A DNA stretch of 64,000 bases from Gordonia sp. ABSL11-1 (GTDB taxonomy: Bacteria > Actinomycetota > Actinomycetes > Mycobacteriales > Mycobacteriaceae). Below the pieces are notes generated by a model. The model was not told where the DNA came from. It was given only the letters and a program-made list of their open reading frames with translations, and searched no databases. The stretch lies in the NCBI RefSeq assembly GCF_030315685.1, contig NZ_JASXSI010000005.1, positions 124,001 to 188,000 on the forward strand, given 5' to 3'. Both the position numbers and the translations under genes were made by a program. Shown in pieces: positions 42,986 to 52,359 of this stretch; position 1 is the first letter of the stretch, and each line of letters opens with the position of its first letter.

Positions 42986-44199
42986 GCACCGAGGCGCAGA
43001 CGACGGCCGGAACCGCCGTCGAACGACCCGTGGACGTCACCCGTCCGCTGACCGACGCCATCGCGGAATCCGAGAAGCTCATCGCCTCCGCGGAGTTCGT
43101 GGAGAGCGAGCAGGATCTCGCCGAGGGCTACGACTATCTGGCCGGGAGCATCGCCGCGATCGTGCAGCTCGTGCGGTCGCGGCAGAAGAGCCATCCCAAC
43201 TTCATCACGTCGACGGGGCCGACGACGAAGATGGGGCTCGACAATCCCGACACCCTCTATTACCACGCCGACGTCGAGCCCGATGGCACGTATCTGGTTC
43301 GCGGACATCGGGGTACGACGGCCGACCTCAGCTTCCAGGTGCTCAGTGGTGACTACACCCCGGACGCGGTACCGGGTGGCGACGAGGCGTTCGACGACCG
43401 CCGCATCCCGATCGACTCCGCCGGTGACTTCACCATCACCTTCGGTCCGCCGATCGCCGAGGAGCGGGACGACTATTTCGTCCTGCCCGACGGCGCGTCG
43501 ATGCTGGCCGTGCGGGAGGTGTACGGCGACTGGACGCAGACCAAGGGCACGATCTCGATCGAACGTGTGGACACCGTCGGCACGCCGCCCGAGGAGCCGG
43601 ATCTGGCGCGGGTGACCCGTCGCTACGTGACCGCCGGCAAGATGCTGACCTCCCGCATCAACACCTGGTTCAACTTTCCCAAGTGGTTCTACCTCGATGA
43701 ACCGGTCAACACGTTCACCTCCCCGCGGCTGACGCCGGGTGGCCTGGCCACGCAGTACTCGTCGGTCGGGCACTTTCGACTCGCCGACAACGAGGCCATG
43801 GTGATCACGGTGCCGCGCTCGGATGCCCCCTATCAGGGGTTCCAGCTCGGCAGCATGTGGTACATCTCGCTGGACTACGTCAACCACCAGACGAGTCTCA
43901 ACTCCGCTCAGGCGCAGGTCGATCCGGACGGGATGATCCGGATGGTGGTGTCGCGCCGAGATCCCGGTGTCGCCAACTGGATCGAGACCACCGGCCGTGT
44001 CACCGGCATCATGCAGTTCCGGTGGCAGCGTGTCGATCACCCGATCCCGGTGGAGGGCGGACCGAGCGCCCAGGTGATCGACCTCGACGACGTCGAGGCG
44101 CATCTGCCGTACTTCGCACACAACTCCATCGATGCTGCCGGGTGGGCCGACCGCATCGCCGCGCGTCAACGCGCCTTCGCCGAGAGGATGCTGGGATGA
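42982..44199 (+). CDS. DUF1214-type protein of the KstR regulon (Rv3531c-like)
   Basis: The 405-residue protein has a C-terminal DUF1214-like beta domain (FPKWFYLDEPVNTFTSPRLT, PYQGFQLGSMWYISLDYVNH, SLNSAQAQVDPDGMIRMVVS). The N-terminal helical segment, LAEGYDYLAGSIAAIVQLVR, is common to this group. No enzyme motif is recognised. It is coupled to hsaB by overlap and followed by SDR and sulfotransferase genes, matching the mycobacterial block Rv3531c-Rv3530c-Rv3529c. This suggests an unassigned step in sterol breakdown. Confidence 0.75.
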   Translation: MSTEAQTTAGTAVERPVDVTRPLTDAIAESEKLIASAEFVESEQDLAEGYDYLAGSIAAIVQLVRSRQKSHPNFITSTGPTTKMGLDNPDTLYYHADVEPDGTYLVRGHRGTTADLSFQVLSGDYTPDAVPGGDEAFDDRRIPIDSAGDFTITFGPPIAEERDDYFVLPDGASMLAVREVYGDWTQTKGTISIERVDTVGTPPEEPDLARVTRRYVTAGKMLTSRINTWFNFPKWFYLDEPVNTFTSPRLTPGGLATQYSSVGHFRLADNEAMVITVPRSDAPYQGFQLGSMWYISLDYVNHQTSLNSAQAQVDPDGMIRMVVSRRDPGVANWIETTGRVTGIMQFRWQRVDHPIPVEGGPSAQVIDLDDVEAHLPYFAHNSIDAAGWADRIAARQRAFAERMLG

Positions 44200-45011
44200 C
44201 GGCCGAGCGTACGACCGGGGGTGTCGCGACGGGCGGCCTGCTCGCCGGCAAGGTGGTGGTCGTCTCCGGGGTGGGACCGGGGCTCGGCCGCTCCATCTGT
44301 CTGCGCGCCGCGGCTGCGGGTGCGAAGGTCGTGCTCGCGGCCCGCACCGAGTCGCGGCTGAAAGAGGTGGCCGCCGAGATCGACGTGGCCGGCGGGACCT
44401 CGTTCGTGGTGCCGACCGACATCACCGACGACGCCGCGGTCGACGCTCTGGTCGCCGCGACCACCGAGCACTTCGGCGGGGTCGACGTCGTCGTCAACAA
44501 CGCATTTGCGCTGCCGTCGATGAAACCGTTGGCCCGCACCGACTTCGACCTCATCGCTGCCAGTCTGGACCTCACCGTGCTGGGAACACTGCGTGTGATC
44601 AAGGCCTTCACCGAGCCCCTCGCGAACACGAAGGGTGCCATCGTCAACATCAACTCGATGGTGATCCGGCACTCCGAACCGCGTTACGGCAGTTACAAAC
44701 TGGCGAAATCGGCGATGCTGGCCATGTCGCAGACGCTCGCCACCGAGCTGGGTGACAAGGGCATCCGTCTGAACACGGTGGCACCCGGCTACATCTGGGA
44801 CGACCAGCTCAAGTGGTACTTCGGCGAGGTCGCCAAGAAGTACGGGATCACCCCCGAACAGGTCTACGAACAGACGGCGAGCAAATCGGACCTCAAGCGG
44901 CTGCCGGAGCCCGACGAGATCGCGGAGGCCGTGGTGTTCCTGGCCTCGCCGATGGCCAGTGCGATCACCGGCCACACGCTGGACGTGAATTGCGGTGAGT
45001 ACCATGACTAG
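44196..45011 (+). CDS. SDR oxidoreductase (Rv3530c-like)
   Basis: This 271-residue classical short-chain dehydrogenase has the nucleotide motif VSGVGPGLGRSICLR near residue 24, VVNNAFALPS, the catalytic Ser in NINSMVIRHSEPRYGSYKLA with Tyr and Lys following, and the end HTLDVNCGEYHD. The lack of the usual N-A-G sequence (NNAF) is a minor deviation. It lies between the DUF1214 and sulfotransferase genes with 4-bp and 8-bp overlaps, so it belongs to the hsa transcript. A steroid-derived hydroxyl/keto substrate is likely; identity unknown. Confidence 0.8.
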   Translation: MTAERTTGGVATGGLLAGKVVVVSGVGPGLGRSICLRAAAAGAKVVLAARTESRLKEVAAEIDVAGGTSFVVPTDITDDAAVDALVAATTEHFGGVDVVVNNAFALPSMKPLARTDFDLIAASLDLTVLGTLRVIKAFTEPLANTKGAIVNINSMVIRHSEPRYGSYKLAKSAMLAMSQTLATELGDKGIRLNTVAPGYIWDDQLKWYFGEVAKKYGITPEQVYEQTASKSDLKRLPEPDEIAEAVVFLASPMASAITGHTLDVNCGEYHD

Positions 45012-46233
45012 TCCGACGGCGAGCGGGCCGCGTACACCAGGCGCCGGGAGCGAAGCGAGCGGGCCGCGTACACCAGGCGCCGGGAGCCAAGCGAGCGGGC
45101 TGCGTAGAAACGTCGGCACCGTCGACGATCTGCACGAGGCGGCGACCCGCGCGACGGGGCTCGACGACTTCGGTGATCGCGGCGACTACATCGAGGCGCT
45201 CGAGGTGCTGTTGGAATCGTATGCGCGCGACGCCGACCTCACCGAACTGGGCAGCAAGATGTTCCGGTTCTTCCTCAAGGGTGCGCTGATCGCCCGCCTG
45301 CTGTCGGAGGCGTCGTGGAAGAATAATCCCGAGTACGCCGACGTCCCGATCACCCGGCCGATCTTCGTGACCGGTCTGCCACGCACCGGTACCACCGCGC
45401 TGCACCGACTGCTCACCGCGGACCCGTCCCATCAGGGCCTCGAGATGTGGCTGGCGGAGTTCCCGCAGCCGCGACCGCCGCGCGACACCTGGTCGTCGAA
45501 TCCGGTGTTCGAGCAGATCAACGCGGGTCTCGAGAAGCACCACGTCGACAACCCGGAGTTCATGGGCCTGCACTACATGGACGCCGCCGAGGTCGAGGAA
45601 TGCTGGCAGTTGTTGCGGCAGAACGTCATGTCGATCTCGTACGAGTCATTGGCCTACCTGCCCACATACTCGCGGTGGCTGGCCGGTCAGGACTGGACTC
45701 CGACGTATCGTCGGCATCGGCGGAATCTGCAGATGATCGGACTCAACGATCCGGAGAAGCGTTGGGTCCTGAAGAACCCGAGTCACATGTTCGCTCTCGA
45801 CGCGCTGATGGAGGCCTACCCGGATGCGTTGGTGATCCAGACGCATCGTCCTCCGGAGACGATCATCGCCTCGATGTGCAGCCTCGCCGAGAACGCGACA
45901 CCGGGATGGTCGACGACCTTCGTCGGCGAGACCATCGGCGCGGCACAGCTGGAGCTGTGGTCTCGCGGATTGCGTGAGTTCGAATCGGCGCGGGCGAAAT
46001 ACGACCCGGCTCAGTTCGTCGACGTCGACTTCGGTGACCTGCGGAACGATCCGTTCGGGACCGTCGAGCGGGTGTATGAGTCGCTCGGTGCCGAGGTGTC
46101 CGACGACGCTCGCGCCGCCATGGTGGCACTCGACGATGACAGCAAGTCGGGAGATCGCAAGCCGCAGCACCGGTACAGCCTCGCCGACTACGGGCTGACC
46201 GAGGCCGCTGTCGCGGAGGCGTTCGGCCGCTGA
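45004..46233 (+). CDS. Sulfotransferase-family protein with N-terminal repeat (Rv3529c-like)
   Basis: The 409-residue product has the PAPS 5'-phosphosulfate loop FVTGLPRTGTTALHRLL near residue 120, and a 3'-phosphate-binding region RWVLKNPSHMFALDALMEAY. The HRPPETIIASMCSL strand and YESLGAEVSDDARAAM end complete the fold. Residues about 7-34 (PRTPGAGS repeated) are encoded by a 36-bp tandem DNA repeat and look foreign to the family. ATG 45004 overlaps the SDR stop. A PAPS-dependent role on a steroid intermediate is inferred; CysNC at 59415 makes PAPS. Confidence 0.8.
   Translation: MTSPTASGPRTPGAGSEASGPRTPGAGSQASGLRRNVGTVDDLHEAATRATGLDDFGDRGDYIEALEVLLESYARDADLTELGSKMFRFFLKGALIARLLSEASWKNNPEYADVPITRPIFVTGLPRTGTTALHRLLTADPSHQGLEMWLAEFPQPRPPRDTWSSNPVFEQINAGLEKHHVDNPEFMGLHYMDAAEVEECWQLLRQNVMSISYESLAYLPTYSRWLAGQDWTPTYRRHRRNLQMIGLNDPEKRWVLKNPSHMFALDALMEAYPDALVIQTHRPPETIIASMCSLAENATPGWSTTFVGETIGAAQLELWSRGLREFESARAKYDPAQFVDVDFGDLRNDPFGTVERVYESLGAEVSDDARAAMVALDDDSKSGDRKPQHRYSLADYGLTEAAVAEAFGR
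45021..45106 (+). repeat. 36-bp tandem repeat at sulfotransferase N-terminus
   Basis: Two 36-bp units (45021-45056, 45057-45092) and a 14-bp partial unit differ at very few positions and are translated in frame. The core GGCGCCGGGA..GAGCGGG is shared with the 36-bp repeat at the start of cysNC (59415-59486). Confidence 0.85.
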
Positions 46234-46307
46234 GGATTCGCCCGGCTGATGTCTCGCACTCCGAGGTTTCCTACGTCGGGGCCCGGTTGGCGGTGCTGTG
46301 ACGCTTC

Positions 46308-46575
46308 ATGGCCGTTGCACGTCAGACCGAAGAGGTCTTTCGTCGATTGATCACGTTCTCGGATGCGGTGGTGGCGATGGCCTGGCCCTTCTCGTCCTGC
46401 CCTCGGTGGACATTCCCGGCTGGGTCCGTCAGGCTCCCGGTGAGAGAGCAAGAGAGCGCGATGTCGAACGGCAGCGCGACTGTTCGTGGCGCTCGTGGTC
46501 GCGGCGATCTTCCCGACATCGAGTGTGTGGCCGCTGTTCCTGCTTGTGCTGTCGGGTCCGATCGCCGGCCGTCGC
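46308..46575 (+). pseudogene. TMEM175-like (DUF1211) membrane protein remnant
   Basis: RRLITFSDAVVAMA is the characteristic first helix of TMEM175-type potassium channels. After a frame change LALLVLPSVDIPGW follows, and in a third frame FVALVVAAIFPTSSVWPLFL gives the last helix. The four central helices are missing. Deletion and frameshifts indicate a dead gene. Confidence 0.7.
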
Positions 46576-46584
46576 CCCGATCCG

Positions 46585-47253
46585 GGCGGTGGGCTGGTCG
46601 GATCGAGGACAGCGGGACGACCGCGGAACGTGCGAAGTCGATGTCGTCGTAGCCGATCAGGGCGATGTCCTCGGGCACGCGCACCGAGCCCCCAGCATTG
46701 TGAACGCCTGCAGGACACCGATGGCGAGGAGGTCGTTGGCACAGGACACCGCATCCGGGCGGTCGTCGGCGATGTCGTCGTCGGCGACCGAGTCGAACGG
46801 GGAGCGGCCTGCGTCGCGGTCGACGAGGATGACCTGTGTGCCACGTCGACGCAGGACGTCGAGGCGGTCGAGGTCGTCACCGATGGGCGAGACCAGCTAT
46901 CCGAAGACGCGTTGCTCGTCGAACGCGTCGATGTAGGCCTGTTCCCGGGACACGTCGTCGTCGGACGTGCCGAGGAGAACGGTCAGATCGTTCTCGCCGG
47001 CCCGACGCTCGGCGGCGCGGCCGATGTCGGTGACGAACGGGTTGCCGACGTCGAGCACTACGAGTCCGACGCACCGCGACCGTCCGGCGCGGAGCTGGCG
47101 TGCGGCGTCGTTGCGGACGAGTCCCAGCTGGTCGATCCCCGCCTGGACCCGCGCAACCGTGGCCGGTGCGACCTCGTCGGGGGAGTTGAGCACATTCGAC
47201 ACCGTGCCGACGGACACCGACGCGGCGGCGGCGTCACGCATGCTCACTCCCAT
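46585..47253 (-). pseudogene. LacI-family regulator pseudogene
   Basis: The minus strand starts with a normal LacI HTH (SVSVGTVSNVLNSPDEVAPA) and continues into the sugar-binding domain. It meets an in-frame TAG at 46897-46899 right before LVSPIGDDLDRLDVLRRRGT. The central part is then deleted (DDDIADDRPDAVSCANDLLA), and a frameshift precedes RVPEDIALIGYDDIDFARSA. Several lesions make function impossible. Confidence 0.8.
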
Positions 47254-47324
47254 GCGTTCATTGCACCAGATCGCCTGCAGCCGAGCGGACCGCCCGACCC
47301 GCCGCCGGATGGTTCACTACAGAG

Positions 47325-48785
47325 ATGTCGATGTCCACCGATCCGCTTTCCGATCAGTACCAGCCGGATCCGCGCCGGTGGAAGGCGCTGGCCGTCTGCC
47401 TCGTGGTCGGATTCATGACCCTGCTGGACGTGTCTATCGTCAACGTGGCACTCCCGTCGATCGAGAAGGCTCTGGGAGCCACCTCTGCGGACCTCTCGTG
47501 GGTGGTGTCCGGCTACGCGTTGACCTTCGGTCTGGTGTTGGTGCCCGCGGGCCGGGTCGGCGATGCCCGTGGCCGCAAGACCACCTTCCTCGTCGGTCTG
47601 ACGTTGTTCGTGCTGGCCTCCGCATCGTGCGGGTTCGCGCAGGGGCCTGGGATGCTGGTGATCTCGCGACTCGTGCAGGGTGTCGCAGGCGGCATCCTCA
47701 GCCCGCAGGTGTCCGGTCTGATCCAGCTGCTGTTCCGTGGTGCCGAGCGGGGCAGGGCCTTCGGCATGTTCGCCGCGACGATCGGAATCTCCACCGCGGT
47801 CGGTCCGCTCCTCGGCGGCGTCCTGATCCAACTCGGTGGTGTCGAACACGGCTGGCGCTGGGTGTTCTTCGTCAATGTGCCCATCGGGGTCGTCGCGTTC
47901 GTCGCCGCGATGCGGCTGATCCCGGCGCGGCCGGCAGAGACCAAACAACCGCTGCGGGCGTCGTCGTTCGATCCGCTCGGGGTGCTCCTGCTGGGTGCGG
48001 GCGTCGTCGCAGTGATGCTGCCGCTGGTGCAGGAGCGGCAATGGCCGGGCGCCGGGAAATGGTTGTTGTTCGTCGTCGCCGCAGTGTTGGTGGTGGCGTT
48101 CGTGTTCTGGGAGCGGCATCAGGGGCGTCGCGGCCGTCAGCAGCTCGTCGACCTGTCCCTGTTCTCGTTGCGGTCGTACTCACTGGGCTGCGTCATCGCG
48201 CTCGTCTACTTCGCCGGGTTCACGACGGTCTTCTTCATCTACACGCTGTATGTGCAACAGGGCCTGGGGTATTCGGCGTTGATGGCCGGTCTGGCGGTCA
48301 CCCCGTTCGCCCTCGGGTCGGCGATATCGGCCAAGATCGGCGGTGACATCGTCAACCGGGTCGGACGGCGGCTCGTGATCGCAGGACTGCTCCTCGTGTT
48401 CCTCGGGATGGTCGGCACGATCATCGCCGCGTACCTCGTGCCCGGACAGTATGTCGGCTACGCGGCGGCGTTCCCGTTGCTCATCGCGGGTGTCGGTTCG
48501 GGGTTGGTCATCTCGCCCAACCTCACCCTCAGCCTCGACGAGGTCCCCGTGTCGAAGGCTGGAATCGCCGGCGGCGTGTTGCAGACCGGCCAACGGATCG
48601 GGTCGGCGGCCGGTATCGCCCTCGTCGGTGCGGTGTTCTTCGCCCAGGTGGCGAGTACTCACGGGGACTGGGCGAGGGCATTCCAGCTCGGCCTGGCGAC
48701 GGCCGCGTTGCTGGTGCTCGTCGCCTTGGCCGTCGGTCTGGCCGATCAGATCGCGGAACGTCGCACCGCCGTCACCGGAAGCTGA
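47325..48785 (+). CDS. DHA2-family 14-helix exporter
   Basis: This 486-residue MFS transporter has FMTLLDVSIVNVALPSIEKA (motif D1), SWVVSGYALTFGLVLVPAGR, motif A GRVGDARGRKTTF, and motif C ISTAVGPLLGGVLIQLGG. The highly hydrophobic remainder predicts 14 helices. It exports drugs or metabolites by proton antiport. The start at ATG 47325 lies 72 bp from the divergent LacI pseudogene, its possible former regulator. It is distinct from the DHA2 gene at 26282-28003. Confidence 0.85.
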   Translation: MSMSTDPLSDQYQPDPRRWKALAVCLVVGFMTLLDVSIVNVALPSIEKALGATSADLSWVVSGYALTFGLVLVPAGRVGDARGRKTTFLVGLTLFVLASASCGFAQGPGMLVISRLVQGVAGGILSPQVSGLIQLLFRGAERGRAFGMFAATIGISTAVGPLLGGVLIQLGGVEHGWRWVFFVNVPIGVVAFVAAMRLIPARPAETKQPLRASSFDPLGVLLLGAGVVAVMLPLVQERQWPGAGKWLLFVVAAVLVVAFVFWERHQGRRGRQQLVDLSLFSLRSYSLGCVIALVYFAGFTTVFFIYTLYVQQGLGYSALMAGLAVTPFALGSAISAKIGGDIVNRVGRRLVIAGLLLVFLGMVGTIIAAYLVPGQYVGYAAAFPLLIAGVGSGLVISPNLTLSLDEVPVSKAGIAGGVLQTGQRIGSAAGIALVGAVFFAQVASTHGDWARAFQLGLATAALLVLVALAVGLADQIAERRTAVTGS

Positions 48786-48814
48786 CCGGTGAAACACCGG
48801 TTGCGATCTCGCAC

Positions 48815-50074
48815 CTACGCCCGGCTCCGGGGGACCAGCCGTTCGAGCTGGGTGACGTGCCCGGGCCCGAGTTCGTCGAGTGTGGACACTCCGAGCAGTC
48901 GCATGGTGCGGGTGATCTGTTCGGAGAGGATGGCGATCATGCGGTCGACGCCTGCCTCACCGCCGGCCATCAGGCCGTAGAGGTAGGCGCGTCCGACGAG
49001 GGTGAAGCGGGCACCCAATGCGATGGAGGCGACGATGTCGGCACCGGAGGAGATCCCGGTGTCGAGGATGATCTCGGTGTCGGCGCCGACCTCGCGGGCG
49101 ACGTCGGGCAGCAGGTGGAACGGGATGGGTGCCCGATCCAGTTGGCGTCCACCGTGGTTGGACAGCACGATGCCGTCGGCACCGAGGCCGGTGACCGCCT
49201 TGGCGTCGGCGACGGTCTGGATGCCCTTGACCACCAGCTTGCCCGGCCACTGGCTCTTGATCCACGCGAGATCGTCGAAGGTGACCGTCGGGTCGAACAT
49301 CGTGTCGAGCAGTTCGGCGACGGTTCCCGACCAACGGTCCAGCGACGCGAACGCCAGTGGTTCGGTGGTGAGGAAGTCGATCCACCACTGCGGCCGGGGC
49401 ACGGCGTTGAGCACGGTCTTGGCGGTCAGCGCGGGTGGGATGGACATGCCGTTGCGTTTGTCGCGCAGTCGCGCCCCGGCGACGGGGACGTCGACGGTGA
49501 CCAGCAGGGTGTCGTAGCCGGCGTTGGCGGCGCGCTCGACCAGAGCCATCGACCGTTCGCGATCTTTCCACATGTAGAGCTGGAACCAGTTGCGGCCGTG
49601 GGGGTTGGCGTCCTTGACGTCTTCGATGGAGGCGGTGCCCATCGTCGACAACGAGAACGGGATTCCGGCGCGGGCGGCGGCGCGGGCACCGGCGTACTCA
49701 CCCTCGGTCTGCATCATGCGGGTGAAACCGGTCGGCGCGATGCCGAATGGCAGTTCCGAGCGTCCGCCGAGGATGGTGCAGGAGGTGTCGACCTTGGACA
49801 CGTCTCGCAGGATCGCCGGGCGGAACTCGATGTCGGAGAACGCCTGACGTGCCCGCGCGATGGACAGTTCGGCCTCGGCCGAGCCGTCGGTGTAGTCGAA
49901 CGCGGCCTTCGGGGTGCGGCGTTTGGCGATGGTGCGCAGGTCCTCGACCGTCAGCGCCGCGTCGAGCCGACGCTTCTTCGCGTCCAACTGCGGCTTCTTG
50001 AACTGCATCAGCGGTGCCAGGTCGCGAGGCTTGGGGACGCGGCGCCGGGTGTGCTTGTTGTCCTGCATGGTCAT
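48815..50074 (-). CDS. lldD2: FMN-dependent L-lactate dehydrogenase LldD2-type
   Basis: This 419-residue alpha-hydroxyacid dehydrogenase has [18 protein letters not shown] with the FMN-contacting Tyr, [29 protein letters not shown], and the active-site [20 protein letters not shown], carrying the catalytic His and Arg. [20 protein letters not shown] and [16 protein letters not shown] close the barrel. The N-terminal basic extension is as in mycobacterial LldD2. It oxidises L-lactate to pyruvate at the membrane. The start lies after a weak GGCATGACC region; GTG/ATG alternatives nearby change only a few residues. Confidence 0.85.
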   Translation of the reverse strand: MTMQDNKHTRRRVPKPRDLAPLMQFKKPQLDAKKRRLDAALTVEDLRTIAKRRTPKAAFDYTDGSAEAELSIARARQAFSDIEFRPAILRDVSKVDTSCTILGGRSELPFGIAPTGFTRMMQTEGEYAGARAAARAGIPFSLSTMGTASIEDVKDANPHGRNWFQLYMWKDRERSMALVERAANAGYDTLLVTVDVPVAGARLRDKRNGMSIPPALTAKTVLNAVPRPQWWIDFLTTEPLAFASLDRWSGTVAELLDTMFDPTVTFDDLAWIKSQWPGKLVVKGIQTVADAKAVTGLGADGIVLSNHGGRQLDRAPIPFHLLPDVAREVGADTEIILDTGISSGADIVASIALGARFTLVGRAYLYGLMAGGEAGVDRMIAILSEQITRTMRLLGVSTLDELGPGHVTQLERLVPRSRA

Positions 50075-50281
50075 GCCTTCCCTGCCCCGACCGCAGCGTG
50101 AGGACTCGTGCTGGGTTGCAGGAGTCGCAGTCGTCGGGGACCTGTCAGCGACGATAGTCCGCGTGGTCTCCGATCGTCATGGATCAGGGGTGGCCGTGCA
50201 TCCTCGTCGCCTCGGTGCCCAGGAGTGGAGACCGGCGTCTGCGAACCCACGAGGGCCCGGTGTGCCCGGACCGCCGTGATC

Positions 50282-51388
50282 TCAGCCGAATGCGCGTGCC
50301 GAGAGTTCGGCGACCACCTCATGGGGCCGGCCGAAGAGTTGAGCGGATCCGTGTGCTCGCTTGAAGTACAGCTGGATGTCGTGCTCGGCGGTGATCCCGA
50401 TGCCGCCGTGCAGCTGGATGCCCTCACCGGTCACCGTGGTGAACGTCTCGGAGCAATAGACATGTGCGGCGGAGGCGAGCTCGTCGGCGTCGGGGGAGCC
50501 GGTGGTGGCCGCCGCCACGGCGGCCCGCGCGATCGACCGCGCGGTCTCGACCGACGCGTACATGTCGGCCATCCGGTGTTTGAGCGCCTGGAAGGAGCCG
50601 ATGGTCCGGCCGAACTGTCTGCGCGACCGGGTGTAGTCCACAGTGAGCTCGAGCGCCGCGGTGGCGCCACCGACCTGCTCGGCCGAGAGCAGCGTCCAGG
50701 ACAGCGAGCGCAATCGGGTCGACAGGTCGGAGTCCGAGGCGATCGAGACGCCGGCCGCCTCGTCGAAGGCGACGCGGGCCAGCGGCCGACTGGGGTCGAC
50801 GACCGGGAGCGGCGTGACGGTGACGCCCTCGGCATCGGTGTCGACGGCGTGCAGGGTGAGCGCCCCACCGCCGCCCGCGAGCACCAGGAACAGATCCGCG
50901 GATTCACCGTCGATGACGTATTCGGCTGTGCCGGTGAGTAGTCCGGCGTCTGCGGTCACCCCTGGAGTGTCCCAGCCGGTGGCGCCCGCCCAGCACACCG
51001 TCACGATGCGCTCGCCCGCGGCGATGGCGGGCAGCAGCTGCCGGTTGATCTCCTCGTCGTCGGCGAGCAGCAGCGCCGCGGTGGCCGACGCGGTTGCGAA
51101 CACGGGTACCGGACTCAATGTCCGGCCCAATTCCTCGAGCACGGCGGCGGTCTCGACGAAGGTGGCTCCCGCCCCGCCGAACTCCTCTGGGATGGGCAGG
51201 GCGGCGACACCGATCTCGCTGCACAGGGTCTGCCAGAGCTCGCGGTCGATGCGCGGGGTGGCGCGCATGGCCGCGCGGGCGGTCGCGGAGTCGGCACGAC
51301 GACGGACGAGGTCACGGATGGCCTCGGACAGCGCCTCGCGTTCCTCGGCCGAGATGGCGGACTGGGCGGTGGCGGGGGAGATCGTCAC
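50282..51388 (-). CDS. Acyl-CoA dehydrogenase (third FadE of the cluster)
   Basis: The 368-residue protein has an acyl-CoA dehydrogenase fold: ALPIPEEFGGAGATFVETAA in the N-domain, then YTRSRRQFGRTIGSFQALKH and QLHGGIGITAEHDIQLYFKR in the C-domain. It lacks the standard TEP-GSD substrate loop, as do partner subunits of heteromeric steroid FadE enzymes. GTG 51388 overlaps the previous stop (GTGA); the frame runs much further upstream only as antisense to the neighbours. It is the last gene of echA-fadE-fadE-fadE. Confidence 0.8.
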   Translation of the reverse strand: MTISPATAQSAISAEEREALSEAIRDLVRRRADSATARAAMRATPRIDRELWQTLCSEIGVAALPIPEEFGGAGATFVETAAVLEELGRTLSPVPVFATASATAALLLADDEEINRQLLPAIAAGERIVTVCWAGATGWDTPGVTADAGLLTGTAEYVIDGESADLFLVLAGGGGALTLHAVDTDAEGVTVTPLPVVDPSRPLARVAFDEAAGVSIASDSDLSTRLRSLSWTLLSAEQVGGATAALELTVDYTRSRRQFGRTIGSFQALKHRMADMYASVETARSIARAAVAAATTGSPDADELASAAHVYCSETFTTVTGEGIQLHGGIGITAEHDIQLYFKRAHGSAQLFGRPHEVVAELSARAFG

Positions 51389-52359
51389 AGTGACTCCAGA
51401 ACTCGGTGCCGCAGGGCGGCGGGTGTGCCCCATGCGGTGAGCAGTGCACGCGTCTTCGTCAGGTACAGCGACAGGTCGTGTTCGGTCGTGTAGCCGATGG
51501 CGCCGAGCACCTGCAGGGCCCGGCGCGACGCGAGGTGGGCGGCGTCGCCGGCCGCGACCTTGGCTGCCGCGACGTCTCGGCGGACGTCGGTGTCCTCCGG
51601 AACGAGTCCGTCGATGCCGAGAGCGGCGGCGTGGACGAGCGGTCGCGCCATCTCCACCGCGATCGCCACGTCTGCCAGGTGATGTTTGACCGCCTGGAAC
51701 GACCCGATCGCGCGGCCGAACTGATGGCGGGCCTGCGCGTAATCGGCGGCGAGGGTGAGCATCGCGCCCGCCATGCCGAGGAGTTGGGCGGCCGTCGCCA
51801 GGGTGCCGATGTCGAGGGCGTCGTCGACGGCGACGCCCTCGGCGATGGTCTCGACCGGACCGAGCTCGGCGACCTGCCGCGTCGGGTCGACCGTGGCGAC
51901 CGCGGTGGCCGCCGTCGCCGTGCTGAGCACACCGTCCTGGACGAGATAGGCGATGTCGGAGACCGGGGCAAGCGGTGCGACCGGTGGGATGGCGCACGTC
52001 GCGAAGGCGCCTTCGGCAAGCGCCGAGAGTCGCTCGCCGGTGACGCCGGCCGACCGGAAGAGCACGGGCAGCACGGCGATGCTCTCCACCACCGGCCCGG
52101 GGAGCGCATGACGCCCGATCTGCTCGACCGCGACCACCATCTCGATCGCACCGGCCGACGAGCCGCCGGCCGACTCGTCGATCAGGAGGCCGTTGACCCC
52201 CGTCTGGGCGAGCGCGGTGAACACCTCGTCGACGGGCCCGCGATCGCCGTCGACCCAGGCGCGGGTGCGTGCGGGCACGTCGGCCTTCGTGAGCACTGCA
52301 TCCACGGTCGACGCCAGGTCGTCGTGTACATCGGAAAGCAGGAATTCCATCCGTCTCAC
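51385..52359 (-). CDS. Short acyl-CoA dehydrogenase (second FadE of the cluster)
   Basis: This 324-residue, abbreviated dehydrogenase has GVNGLLIDESAGGSSAGAIE, YAQARHQFGRAIGSFQAVKH and QVLGAIGYTTEHDLSLYLTK. The FAD-loop TEP motif is missing and the N-domain is short, the pattern of FadE18/FadE32-type beta subunits. It probably pairs with one of its two neighbours in an alpha2beta2 enzyme. GTG 52359 overlaps the upstream stop; ATG 52350 is an internal alternative. Confidence 0.8.
   Translation of the reverse strand: MRRMEFLLSDVHDDLASTVDAVLTKADVPARTRAWVDGDRGPVDEVFTALAQTGVNGLLIDESAGGSSAGAIEMVVAVEQIGRHALPGPVVESIAVLPVLFRSAGVTGERLSALAEGAFATCAIPPVAPLAPVSDIAYLVQDGVLSTATAATAVATVDPTRQVAELGPVETIAEGVAVDDALDIGTLATAAQLLGMAGAMLTLAADYAQARHQFGRAIGSFQAVKHHLADVAIAVEMARPLVHAAALGIDGLVPEDTDVRRDVAAAKVAAGDAAHLASRRALQVLGAIGYTTEHDLSLYLTKTRALLTAWGTPAALRHRVLESL

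Noticed and set aside
50075..50281. Gene in the gap between lldD2 and the fadE cluster
   Set aside because: No frame there has a ribosome binding site or protein-like composition; the gap seems to hold only promoter sequence for lldD2.
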